Assembly: GCF_008087625.1 (NCBI RefSeq)
Contig: NZ_CP042997.1
Span: 434,001-498,000 of the forward strand
Direction of reading: 5' to 3'
Source of the DNA: Aquisphaera giovannonii
Lineage (GTDB): Bacteria; Planctomycetota; Planctomycetia; Isosphaerales; Isosphaeraceae
Length of the DNA stretch: 64,000 nucleotides
Positions 47,054 to 55,930 of the stretch are shown here, one piece after another. The translations under genes were made by a program, and so were the position numbers. The notes under the pieces are model-generated. The model was given only the letters and a program-made list of their open reading frames with translations, was not told the DNA's origin and made no database searches. Numbering within the stretch: position 1 is the stretch's first letter; the number at the start of each line of letters is the position of its first letter.

Positions 47054-50005
47054 TCAGGGGACGAACGGGTTCGCCGGGAAGCCGGGCGTGAGGAGGCGGG
47101 CGATGAGGTCGCGAAAATCGGCCCGCGGGCGGAGCGGGTCCAGGTCGTCGTCGCGGAGGTAGGCGTCCACGTTCGTGAAGCCGGCGGCGACCGCGCGGCG
47201 GAGCGAGGCGACCGCGCGGGCGGCGCGGGACTCGATCTCGAGGCGCTCAGCCGGGGTCGGGTGGGCGGGGTCGGCGGCGACGAGGCGGAGGCCCAGGGCG
47301 AGGTTGCAGGCGGCGTTGTAGTGGTGCGTCGGGAACTGGCCGGGCGGGTCGTCCACGAGGGCGGCGGCGTGGTCGAAGGCGGCGAGGGCCTCCCTCCGAT
47401 GCGGGGCGCCGGGCCGGGCGGCGAGCCTCCCGGTGACGTTCCAGGCCTGGGAGAGGGACTCGCGGTAGTCGGTGTCGCCCGGGTGCTCGCGGAGCAGGCC
47501 TTCGAACAGCTCGCGCGCCGCGGCGGCGTGCCGCGCGGCGGCCTCCGGGCGGCCGCCCCGGCGCTCCAGGTTGGCCAGCATGTTGTCGACCGCCCCCTGG
47601 GACGCGCGGTACTCGACGGCGCGCGGGCTCCCCTGCACGAGCCCCGCGACCAGGTCGCGGGCCCGGCCCAGGCATCGCCGCGCCGGCTCGATCTCGCCGG
47701 AGTAATAGTGCATGCGGCCGAGGTCGTCCAGGGCCGTGCTGAGCAGCAGGGCGTAGCGGGCCGCCTCCGGCCGGTCGCGGTGCAGCCCGTCGAGGATCCC
47801 GACCGCCCGCTCCATCACCTCGCGGGCCCTGGAGGCGGGCCCGACCTGCTGGTAGAGCAGCGACAGGTTCGTGAGCATGCGCGCCAGGCCGAGGCGGAGG
47901 GCCGGGTCGGCCGGGGCCTCGCGCACCAGGCCCTCGCGCATCGCGACGCCGCGGAGCATCAGCGGCAGCCCCTCGCCGGCGCGGCCCTCGAGCTGGCTGA
48001 GCGTGCCGAGGTTGGCGCAGGCGCCGGCCAGCGCGTCCCGCACGAGCGCCCGATCGCCGCCGTCGCCGTCGCCGAGGGCCTCGAGCATCGCGATCGAGCG
48101 CTCGGCGAGCGCCCTCGCCCGGGGCAGGTCCGCCCGGCCCTCCCGCAGGGCGACGCCGAGGTGGTCCAGGTCGACGGCCAGCGCCAGCCGTTCCGGGCGG
48201 CCCCCGTCCCCGCCCCGCTCCCGCTCGCGGGCGAGCGATTCGCGGATGCGGACGGCCGCCTCGTACTCCGCCACGACCTCGTCGCCCCGGCCCAGGGCGC
48301 GCGCGATCTCGGCCAGGCGGGCGTGGGTCCGGGCGAGCTCGTCGCGGAGGCCCGGGTCGTCGCCCCGGTCGCGGGCGAATTCCTCGTAGAAGCCCCGGGC
48401 GGAGGCGAGCAGGTCCCTGCGGAGCGGCTGGAGGCCCGGGACGTCCAGCAGGACGTCCTGGCTGACGCGGGTGAACGAGTCCTCGACGGCCCGCCGGGCG
48501 CGGGCGAACTCGCGCTCGGCCCGGTCGTGCTCGCGGCGGGCGTTGTCGCGCTCGGCCACGGCGACGGCCCGCTCGCGGTCGATGGCCCAGGCGCCGACGG
48601 CCAGCGCGACGACCGCGGCGGCCAGGGCCGCGGACACCGCGGTGACGATCGCGCCGTGCCGCCGGCGCCAGCGTGCCAGGCGGGCGGCCCAGGGCTCCTG
48701 GTAGGCGGAGACCGGCTCGTCGGCGAGCCAGCGCTCCAGGTCGTCGGCCAGGGCCAGGGCGGACTCGTAGCGGTCCTCGGGGCGGAGGGCCATCGCCTTC
48801 AGGCAGACCGCCTCGAGCGCCGGGGGGACGTCGGCCCTGGCGGACCGCGGGGGGACGACCTCGCCGCGGCGAGCCCGGTCCAGGATGGCGGCCGCCGGCA
48901 GGGCCTCGCCGAGGGGCGCCCGGCCGGTCAGCAGGACGTAGAGGATCGCCCCCAGGCCGTAGACGTCCGACGCCGGGCCGACCCGATCGACCTCGCCGCG
49001 GGCCTGCTCCGGGCTCATGAACGCCGGCGTGCCGGAGACCGACCCGGCGGCCGTCCGCGAGCCGTCCGCGGCCGAGGCGATCAGCGGGCCCTCGGGGTCC
49101 TCGGCGGATTCGGCCGCGGGCGCCTCCATGCCGCGGGCCCGGGCCAGGCCCCAGTCCACGACGAGGGTCTCGCCGAAGCCGCCGAGCATGACGTTGCTGG
49201 GCTTCAGGTCGCGGTGGAGGACGCCCCGGCTGTGCGCGTACGCGACGGCCTGGCAGGCGGCGATGAGCCGGCCGAGCAGCTTCCGGAGGGCGAGGGCCCG
49301 CCCGCCCGGCGGGAGGTCGGCCCGGTGGAAGCCTTCGATCGCCTCGTGGAACGTCTCCCCGCGGATCAGCCGCATCGCGTAGTAGGGGCGCCCGTCCGGG
49401 CCGGCGCCCAGGCTGTAGACCGGCACGACGCCCGGGTGCTCCAGGCGGCCGGTGACCTCGGCCTCGACCAGGAACCGGGCCCGGTGGCCGGGCCGGTCGG
49501 CGTAGCGGGCCTGGAGGCGCTTCAGCGCCACCTCGCGGTTCAGCTCCTCGTCGCGGGCGACGAAGACCTCGCCGAGGCCCCCGCGCGCATGCAGCCGGAG
49601 CACGCGGAACCGCCCTGCCCCGCCCTCCCCCGCCCCCGCCCCCGGTGCGTCGGCATCCTCGGCGTCTCCTCCCGGGAGGGGCCCCTCCGCCCCGTCCCGC
49701 CTCCGGGCGATGGACGCCATGCCGCTGGCGATCAACGAATCCCACCCCGACCAGCCCGCCACGGCCTCGAACCCGGCCAGGGCGCTCCCGGCGTCCCCCC
49801 CCGCGGTCGTCAGGGTCAACTCGGCCAGCCGCTGGAGCAGCGTGCAAGCTTCCTCGTCGAGGTCCCCCCGCTCGACCAGCGTGTCCCCGAGCGGCCGGGC
49901 CCCCCGCTCCTCCAGCGCCGCACGCACGGCAACGGACGACGCCAGCCCGGTCCGCGTCGCCAGCTCGGCCAGGATGCGGTCCCTCTCGATCTCGGACGTC
50001 GGCAC
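47054..50005 (-). CDS. Transmembrane Ser/Thr kinase with TPR sensor region
   Basis: This 983-residue protein starts at a GTG (50005) with GGAGA eight bases upstream. The N-terminal part (about 1-125) is helical. The kinase domain (about 130-410) has HARGGLGEVFVARDEELNRE, VALKRLQARY, HRDLKPSNVMLGGFG, VVDWGLARARG and GTPAFMSPEQARGE. One membrane helix is at about 452-476 (IVTAVSAALAAAVVALAVGA). The periplasmic C-terminal region (about 480-983) is helical with TPR-like repeats (LRDELARTHARLAEIARALG, LGLARMLTNLSLLYQQVG). Such receptors are abundant in planctomycetes. The signal and substrate are unknown. Confidence 0.88.
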   Translation of the reverse strand: MPTSEIERDRILAELATRTGLASSVAVRAALEERGARPLGDTLVERGDLDEEACTLLQRLAELTLTTAGGDAGSALAGFEAVAGWSGWDSLIASGMASIARRRDGAEGPLPGGDAEDADAPGAGAGEGGAGRFRVLRLHARGGLGEVFVARDEELNREVALKRLQARYADRPGHRARFLVEAEVTGRLEHPGVVPVYSLGAGPDGRPYYAMRLIRGETFHEAIEGFHRADLPPGGRALALRKLLGRLIAACQAVAYAHSRGVLHRDLKPSNVMLGGFGETLVVDWGLARARGMEAPAAESAEDPEGPLIASAADGSRTAAGSVSGTPAFMSPEQARGEVDRVGPASDVYGLGAILYVLLTGRAPLGEALPAAAILDRARRGEVVPPRSARADVPPALEAVCLKAMALRPEDRYESALALADDLERWLADEPVSAYQEPWAARLARWRRRHGAIVTAVSAALAAAVVALAVGAWAIDRERAVAVAERDNARREHDRAEREFARARRAVEDSFTRVSQDVLLDVPGLQPLRRDLLASARGFYEEFARDRGDDPGLRDELARTHARLAEIARALGRGDEVVAEYEAAVRIRESLARERERGGDGGRPERLALAVDLDHLGVALREGRADLPRARALAERSIAMLEALGDGDGGDRALVRDALAGACANLGTLSQLEGRAGEGLPLMLRGVAMREGLVREAPADPALRLGLARMLTNLSLLYQQVGPASRAREVMERAVGILDGLHRDRPEAARYALLLSTALDDLGRMHYYSGEIEPARRCLGRARDLVAGLVQGSPRAVEYRASQGAVDNMLANLERRGGRPEAAARHAAAARELFEGLLREHPGDTDYRESLSQAWNVTGRLAARPGAPHRREALAAFDHAAALVDDPPGQFPTHHYNAACNLALGLRLVAADPAHPTPAERLEIESRAARAVASLRRAVAAGFTNVDAYLRDDDLDPLRPRADFRDLIARLLTPGFPANPFVP

Positions 50006-50218
50006 GCGCAGGTCTCCTATCCGGGAGGACTCGCCATAGATTGCGGTCCGGAGGAATACTCCATGATGGCATGTTGCGGGGCTGTCGTCGATGCTTGAAC
50101 AGGTGGCAGGCGAGCCGCGGAGAGGAGGAGCAGCCTCTGCGGGGGCCGGCCGGGCCGGGCCGAAGGCTACGCACCGGGATTGCCTCGGCTCGCGGCGATG
50201 TGCGGGGCGCATGCCCGA

Positions 50219-51853
50219 TCAGCGGCCGGCGGCCGCCGGGGTATCTGCCCTCGCTGGGGGGCCGGGAGGCAGCACCCGGCGGAGGGCGTCCAGGGTCTCC
50301 GGGGAGGGCTTGAAGTTGCCCGGGCGGTGGCCCTCGGCGATGGACAGCGGCGTCCAGTCGTGGGCGTCGGGACGGTTCCAGATCTCGGGCTTCGCGCCGT
50401 GGGCGGCCAGGAAGGAGACGACGCGCGGGAAGTTCTTGTAGGCCGCGCCGTGCATGGCGGTCTCGCCGTCGAGATCGACGGCGTTGACGTCGTTGCCGAG
50501 GGAGAGGAGGAGCTCGACGGCCTCCAACGCCTCGTCCTCGGTGCCGGCCTCCTCGTCGGGGGCCAGGCAGCCGAGGCCGGCGGCGGCCATGAGCGGGGTG
50601 CTGCCCCGGGCGTTGGGCATCCGCGGATCCGCGCCCAGGCGGAGCAGCTCCTTCATGTAGGGGACGTCGGCCGTCATGCAGGCGAGCAGGAACGGCGTGG
50701 CCCCGGCGCGGCCGAGGACGCCCTTGCCGGAGGCGCCCCGCTTCAGCCGAGCGTTGACGTCGGCGCCGTGCCTCGCGAGCACCTCGACGAGCTGGAGGCT
50801 CGTCAGCTTGCCGGAGCCGATCGGCGGCGGGTCGCCGGCCGCGTCGTCGCCCCGGGGGGGCTTGCGGACCCAGGTGAGCATGTGCAAGGGCGTGAATCCG
50901 GACCGCTGGTCGTTCGGGTCGGCGCCGGCGTCCAGGAGCATGGCGGCCAGCTCGAAGTGGCCGTTCTCGACGGCCAGGATCAGGGGCGTCGTGCCCTTCG
51001 CCGGGGACCGCTCCCCGCCCTTCTCGCGGGGCTGCATGGGCTCGTTGACGTCGGCCCCGGCCTTGATGAGGGCGAGGGCGGCGCCGATGCGGCCCTCGCG
51101 GGCGGCGAAGGCCAGCGGCGTGAAGCCGGAGGCGAGCGGCGTCCGGAAGTCGGCCTTCGCGGCCAGCAGGATCTGGACGACCTCCTCGTGCCCCTCCGCG
51201 GCCGCCCACATCAGGGCCGTCTGCCCGCGACGCTCCTTCGCGTCCACGCCCGCCCCGCGGGCGAGCAGCGCCTTGACGGGCCCCGGCCGGCCGGCGCGGG
51301 CGGCGGTCATCAGCGGCGTCTCGCCGCCGCGGAGTGGGGCGTTGGGATCGGCCCCGGCGTCGAGGAGGAGGGCGACGATCGCCTCGTCGCCGTTCTCGCA
51401 GGCCAGGGACAGCGGCGTGACGCCGTAGCGGTTGGCGGCCTTCGCGTCCGCCCCGGCGAGCACCAGCAGACGGGCCATCTCCGGGTCGTCGCGACGGGCG
51501 GCCCAGTGGAGGGCCGTCATGCCGTCCGCCTGCGATCGGTCCGGGTCCTCGCGGCGATCGAGCAGGGCGCGGACGGCCGCGCGGTCGCCCCGCTCGGCGG
51601 CGTCGGCCAAAGGGGCGTCGGCGGCGAGCGCCCCGGGCGCGAGCAGCAGTACGAGGATCGCCAGCCCGAAAACGCCAGGGGGGCGCACCTCTCTCGTGGG
51701 AGCCGGCTCCGTCCGGCGACCGCGCGGGCCTCGGCTCACCCGGTCGCCGGACGGAGCCGGCTCCCACGGGAAGACCTCCGCTCGGCGAAGGCTCACCCGG
51801 TCGCCGGGCGGAGCCGGCTCCCACGGGGCTCGCTCCACTCCATTCGGGGGCAT
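50219..51853 (-). CDS. Ankyrin-repeat protein with repeat-derived N-terminal extension
   Basis: This 544-residue frame contains about nine ankyrin repeats, for example MTALHWAARRDDPEMARLLV, GVTPLSLACENGDEAIVALL, QTALMWAAAEGHEEVVQILL, TTPLILAVENGHFELAAMLL and GSTPLMAAAGLGCL. A signal sequence (VRPPGVFGLAILVLLLAPGA) precedes LADAAERGDRAAV. The ATG at 51853 has GGAGG eight bases upstream, but its first 50 or so codons are three R1 repeat arms (peptide WEPAPPGDRVS repeated). An internal GTG just before VRPPGV would give a normal exported protein but lacks a well-spaced ribosome site. It is probably a periplasmic protein-interaction scaffold. It follows the DUF1552 gene by 32 bp. Confidence 0.8.
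   Translation of the reverse strand: MPPNGVERAPWEPAPPGDRVSLRRAEVFPWEPAPSGDRVSRGPRGRRTEPAPTREVRPPGVFGLAILVLLLAPGALAADAPLADAAERGDRAAVRALLDRREDPDRSQADGMTALHWAARRDDPEMARLLVLAGADAKAANRYGVTPLSLACENGDEAIVALLLDAGADPNAPLRGGETPLMTAARAGRPGPVKALLARGAGVDAKERRGQTALMWAAAEGHEEVVQILLAAKADFRTPLASGFTPLAFAAREGRIGAALALIKAGADVNEPMQPREKGGERSPAKGTTPLILAVENGHFELAAMLLDAGADPNDQRSGFTPLHMLTWVRKPPRGDDAAGDPPPIGSGKLTSLQLVEVLARHGADVNARLKRGASGKGVLGRAGATPFLLACMTADVPYMKELLRLGADPRMPNARGSTPLMAAAGLGCLAPDEEAGTEDEALEAVELLLSLGNDVNAVDLDGETAMHGAAYKNFPRVVSFLAAHGAKPEIWNRPDAHDWTPLSIAEGHRPGNFKPSPETLDALRRVLPPGPPARADTPAAAGR
51695..51825. repeat. R1 repeat cluster, three arms
   Basis: Arms lie at 51695-51722 (one orientation) and at 51741-51768 and about 51792-51825 (the other). 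The first two pair perfectly over 28 bases. They share GGAGCCGGCTCC and CCGGCGACCG with 1141-1220. The cluster sits between the ribosome site and the signal-sequence codons of the ankyrin gene. Confidence 0.75.
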
Positions 51854-51885
51854 CGCGGTCGCCTCCAGGGTCGATCGGCGTCCGT

Positions 51886-53232
51886 TCATATGGAGATCGG
51901 CTCGAACAGCCCGTCGATCTTGCCGCGGCTGTCGGCGAAGGCGTCCAGGCGGACGCCGACCTTGTCCAGCAGGGTCAGGTGGAGGTTCGCCAGCGGGACG
52001 GGCTCCTCGAAGCGGATGTGGCGGTTGCCCCGCATCCTGCCGGCGGCGCCGCCGGCCACGAGGATCGGCAGGTTGGTGTGGTCGTGGACGTTGGGGTTGC
52101 CCATGCCGCTGCCGTAGAGGTAGAGCGAGTGGTCCAGGAGCGAGCCGTCCCCCTCGGGCGTGGCGGCGAGCTTCTCGAGGAAGCCGGCGAAGAGCGAGAC
52201 GTGGAAGGCGTTGATCTTCGCCATCCGCGCGACCTTGGCCGGGTCGTTGCCGTGGTGGGTCAGCGGGTGGTGCGAGTCCGGGACGCCGATCTCCGGATAC
52301 GTCCGGCCGCTCGTCTCGCGGGCGAGCTGGAAGGTGATGACGCGGGTGACGTCGCCCTGGAGGGCCAGGGCCTGGAGGTCGAACATCAGCCGGGCGTGCT
52401 CGGCGTACGAGGCGGGGACGCCCGCCGGCCGGTCCAGGTCCGGCAGGGCGCCGTCCTTCGCGGCGAGCTCCGCCCTGCGGATCCGCCGCTCGACCTCGCG
52501 GACGGTGTCCAGGTAACGCCCCACGCGGTCGCGGTCGGCCGGGCCGAGCCGGCCGCGGAGGCGGGCCAGGTCGTCGGTGACCGCGTCCAGCAGGCTGGCC
52601 CGCCGCCTCAGCGCGGCGCGGCGGTCGGCGGCGCTGCCCCCCTCGCCGAAGAGGCGCTCGAAGACGATCCGCGGGTGGGCCTCCGCCGGCAGGGGCGTCG
52701 TCGGCGAGGACCATGAAAGATTGTTCTGATAGACGCACGCATATCCGTTGTCGCACTGGCCGACCACGGAGAGCAGGTCCATGGCCATCTCGAGCGAGGG
52801 GAGCGGCGTCTCGCCGCCGATCGCCTTCGCCGCGACCTGGTCCACGGTCGTGCCCAGGTAATAGTCCGTGCTCTCGGTGTGCTTCGCGCGGGCGGCGCTG
52901 AGGAAGGCGCAGTTGGACGTGGCGTGGGTGCCGGGATACGCGTTCCGCAGCTCCAGGTTGGTGATCGCCGCGACGTGCCGCCGCACCGGCTTCAGGGACG
53001 CGAGGGTCGGCGAGAGCTCGTCGAGCGTCTCCCCAAGGGGCGTCCAGCGGGCGACGTCGCAGCCCATCGGCATGTAGACGAAGCCGAGCCGGCGGAGCTT
53101 CGCGGGGCTCGCGGGGGTCTCCGCGGCGGCGGTCATCGCGGGGACCATCGCGTCCAGCAAGGGGAGCGAGACGGCCGCCCCCAGGCCGCGGAGGAACGTC
53201 CGCCGCGGCAGGGCCTTCTTCGTGACGATCAT
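51886..53232 (-). CDS. DUF1552 family secreted protein
   Basis: This 448-residue protein starts MIVTKKALPRRTFLRGLGAA, a Tat-like signal (RRTFLRG) ending near AAAETP. The body reads LGFVYMPMGCDVARWTPLGE, HATSNCAFLSAARAKHTEST and SLYLYGSGMGNPNVHDHTNL, all typical of DUF1552. Members always travel with DUF1592-type cytochrome proteins in planctomycetes. They are exported and probably metal-dependent, with no proven reaction. It overlaps the DUF1592 stop by four bases, so the pair is translationally coupled. Confidence 0.9.
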   Translation of the reverse strand: MIVTKKALPRRTFLRGLGAAVSLPLLDAMVPAMTAAAETPASPAKLRRLGFVYMPMGCDVARWTPLGETLDELSPTLASLKPVRRHVAAITNLELRNAYPGTHATSNCAFLSAARAKHTESTDYYLGTTVDQVAAKAIGGETPLPSLEMAMDLLSVVGQCDNGYACVYQNNLSWSSPTTPLPAEAHPRIVFERLFGEGGSAADRRAALRRRASLLDAVTDDLARLRGRLGPADRDRVGRYLDTVREVERRIRRAELAAKDGALPDLDRPAGVPASYAEHARLMFDLQALALQGDVTRVITFQLARETSGRTYPEIGVPDSHHPLTHHGNDPAKVARMAKINAFHVSLFAGFLEKLAATPEGDGSLLDHSLYLYGSGMGNPNVHDHTNLPILVAGGAAGRMRGNRHIRFEEPVPLANLHLTLLDKVGVRLDAFADSRGKIDGLFEPISI

Positions 53233-55634
53233 CGGGCGCTCCTCATCCGGAAGGGCGTGCTGGTGGCGATGCCCACGATCAGGGAAGACAGCCGGTAGCC
53301 GCCCGCGCGGGCCTCGCGGACGATCTTGCGGACGGCCGGCGCGTCCGACGGCTCCACGCCGCGGCCCAGCGCGAATGTCAGCAGCTTCTCGGTCAGGGCC
53401 GTGGCGAAGACCTCCGGCCGCGCCATCAGCGCCCGCTCCAGGCCGGCGACGCCCTCGAACGAGCGTCCGTCGGGCAGCCCGCCGGTCGCGTCGATCGGCC
53501 GGCCGTCCTCGGCGGATCGCCAGCGGCCGACGGCGTCGTAGTTCTCCAGGGAGAAGCCCGGCGGGTCCATCAGCGTATGACAGCCGGCGCAGGCGACGTT
53601 CGCTCGGTGCTCCGCCAGCCGGTCCCGGACGGAGAGGGACGCCGAGACGGTCCTGTCCTTGAGCGCCGGGACGTTGGCCGGCTGCGGGGGCGGCGGCGTG
53701 CCCAGGAGGTTCTCCAGGACCCACTTGCCGCGGATCACCGGCGAGGTCCGCGTGGCGTAGGAGGTGACCGTCAGGACGCTCCCCTGGCGGAGCAGGCCGC
53801 CGCGCGTGGTGCCCGAATCGGCCCCGTCCTGGCTGCCGGCCCCGGCCAGGTCCACGGGGCGGAAGCGGCTGCCCAGGACGTTGGGGATGCCGTAGTGCCG
53901 GGCGAGCCGCTCGTTGAGGTAGGTCCGGCCGGGCCGGATCAGGTCCAGGACGCTGCGGTCCTCGCGGAGGACGTCCTCGAAGAGGAGCTCGGTCTCGCGG
54001 CGGAAGGCCTGGCGGAGGTTGTCGTCGAAGTCCGGGAAGAGGCGGAGGTCCGGCGTGATCGCGTCCAGGTTCCGCAGGTGCAGCCACTGGGCGGCGAAGT
54101 TCGTCACCAGGCTGGACGAGCGGGGGTCGGCCAGCATCCGGCGGGCCTGGGCGGCGACCGCCTCGGGATCGGCCAGCTTGCCGGCCTCGGCGAGGCCCAG
54201 CAGCTCGTCGTCGGGGATGCTGCTCCAGAGGAAGAACGAGAGCCGCGACGCGAGCTCGACGTCGGGCACCCGGTAGGCCGATCCGGCGGGAACGCCCGGC
54301 GGGTCGGGCTCGATCCGGAAGAGGAACTCCGGGCTCACGAGCACGCCGGCCAGGGCCATCTCGATCCCGGCGTCGAAGCCCCCCTCGGCGCGGCCGGACC
54401 GGAACAGCTCCATCGGCTTGCGGAAGTCGTCCTCGACGACCGGCCGGCGGTAGGCCCGCCGCATGAGCGCGGCGAGGATGGCCCGGGCGCAGGGCTCCTC
54501 GTCGCCCGGCCCGGCCGGCTCGCGGACGAAGACTCGGCGGCGGCTGGGCGTGTCCCCGTGCCCGGAGGACACGTAAGGCCCGGCGAGCGTGGCCTGGAAG
54601 AGGGCCGGCGCCTGCCGGGGATGCCGGTGGGTGTTGAAGTGGGCCTGGTAGGGCTGCCGCTTCGTCTCCATCAGGGAGGACGACTCCTTGATGAACGTCA
54701 CGCCGAGCGTGTGCGGGCCGGCCGTGGCGTGGAAGCGGGCCTTCAGGTGGGCGTCCGCGGTCATGTGCTCCCCCTCGGACCGCGGGGCCTTGACCGTGAA
54801 GATCGCCTTGCGCTCGCGGTCCAGGAGGACCTCGACCTCGTGGGCCCGGCGGAGCCCCTCGACGTGCTCGTTGCGGTCGCGGGCCAGGCGGAGCTGGACC
54901 TCGTACTCCCCGTCGCGGGGGAGGGTGCAGGCGAAGACGGCCCCGCCGCGGGTGCCCGGCGGCAGGCCCTCGACGTGCTCCTCCTGGGTGATGTCGGCGC
55001 GGACCCGGAACGTCTGGACGTCCGGCGAGCGGCCCGCGGTGCCCACGGCCAGCCGGCCGATCCGCTGGGCGGCGGCGATGTAACGATCCAGGAGGGTCGG
55101 CGAGAGGTCGCCCACGGTGATGTTGTCGAATCCCCGGCTGGACTCGTCGGGCGGGAGGAGGGCCGCGGCGTCGACCTCCAGCGCCAGCAGGTCGCGGACC
55201 GCGTTCTGGTACTCGGTGCGGTTGAGCCGGCGGAAGGTGTCGGCCCGGCCGGGGCGGGGATGGGCCTCGGCCTCGCGGTCGAGCGCGCCGACCAGGGCGG
55301 CCAGGGCCTTCTCGAAGGAGCGTTCGGAGGGGCGGATGGACGATGGCGGGGGCATCTGGCGGGTGGCGAGCTTGCGGACGACCTTCTCCCAGTCCTTCGC
55401 GTCCCGGGCGGGATCGCGGGCGTCCAGCTCGTCGAGCGCCAGCCCCCCCGCCGGTTTCTGGTCCTCGCGGGTGTGGCACTCGACGCAGAAGAGGCCGACG
55501 AACCGGCCGACCTCGCCCCGGCCGTCGGCGGGCGGCTCGTCCGGCCGCGCCGTCGCGGGCGAGGGCGCCGCCAGGGCGCCGGCCGCGAGCAGGACCGGCA
55601 CCGCGAGGAGGCGGCGGGATCCGCGTCGTGTCAT
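53229..55634 (-). CDS. DUF1592/DUF1588/DUF1585 planctomycete cytochrome protein
   Basis: This 801-residue exported protein has a signal peptide (RRLLAVPVLLAAGALAAPSP). A cytochrome-like motif CVECH lies near residue 50. Domains follow in family order: DUF1587 (FRRLNRTEYQNAVRDLLALE), a carbohydrate-binding-like central part, DUF1595 (YRRPVVEDDFRKPMELFRSG), DUF1592 (ASRLSFFLWSSIPDDELLGL), DUF1588 (ANVACAGCHTLMDPPGFSLE, with a second CxxCH) and DUF1585 (LTEKLLTFALGRGVEPSDAP). Planctomycete cytochrome proteins of this type are thought to act in periplasmic electron transfer linked to polysaccharide or polyol oxidation; no substrate is proven. GGAGAG lies upstream of 55634. Confidence 0.9.
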   Translation of the reverse strand: MTRRGSRRLLAVPVLLAAGALAAPSPATARPDEPPADGRGEVGRFVGLFCVECHTREDQKPAGGLALDELDARDPARDAKDWEKVVRKLATRQMPPPSSIRPSERSFEKALAALVGALDREAEAHPRPGRADTFRRLNRTEYQNAVRDLLALEVDAAALLPPDESSRGFDNITVGDLSPTLLDRYIAAAQRIGRLAVGTAGRSPDVQTFRVRADITQEEHVEGLPPGTRGGAVFACTLPRDGEYEVQLRLARDRNEHVEGLRRAHEVEVLLDRERKAIFTVKAPRSEGEHMTADAHLKARFHATAGPHTLGVTFIKESSSLMETKRQPYQAHFNTHRHPRQAPALFQATLAGPYVSSGHGDTPSRRRVFVREPAGPGDEEPCARAILAALMRRAYRRPVVEDDFRKPMELFRSGRAEGGFDAGIEMALAGVLVSPEFLFRIEPDPPGVPAGSAYRVPDVELASRLSFFLWSSIPDDELLGLAEAGKLADPEAVAAQARRMLADPRSSSLVTNFAAQWLHLRNLDAITPDLRLFPDFDDNLRQAFRRETELLFEDVLREDRSVLDLIRPGRTYLNERLARHYGIPNVLGSRFRPVDLAGAGSQDGADSGTTRGGLLRQGSVLTVTSYATRTSPVIRGKWVLENLLGTPPPPQPANVPALKDRTVSASLSVRDRLAEHRANVACAGCHTLMDPPGFSLENYDAVGRWRSAEDGRPIDATGGLPDGRSFEGVAGLERALMARPEVFATALTEKLLTFALGRGVEPSDAPAVRKIVREARAGGYRLSSLIVGIATSTPFRMRSAR

Positions 55635-55867
55635 CAGGCGGCTCTCCGTCGTGTGAGGCCCGCGGACTGGACCCGGGCGGGCGGGGGGACGGATCGTCTG
55701 TGGGAGGCGTTCTACGCTTGATCTTACCGGCCGCGGCCGCGGGATGCACGGGCGTTTCCGGCCTTGGAGGATGCTGGCAGGCGACCGGGCCGGGGGGCTG
55801 GGCGGTTTAATCCGCGAAAACCGGGCAGGCTTTGCGGGTCGAGGACGCCCCGGCGGCGTGCGTGGGA

Positions 55868-55873
55868 TATAAT
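55868..55873 (+). promoter_or_regulatory. -10 element of the chemosensory operon promoter
   Basis: A perfect TATAAT occurs here, rare in DNA this GC-rich, in the divergent region between the DUF1592 gene and the substrate-binding protein gene. No good -35 box is seen at 17 bases (ACGCCC), so an activator may be needed. The leader would be about 50 bases. Confidence 0.4.
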
Positions 55874-55930
55874 CAGGGCGCATAGTCTTGCGCAACGACG
55901 ACGGGGTCCGGGAAGGATGTGGGGCGAGGC

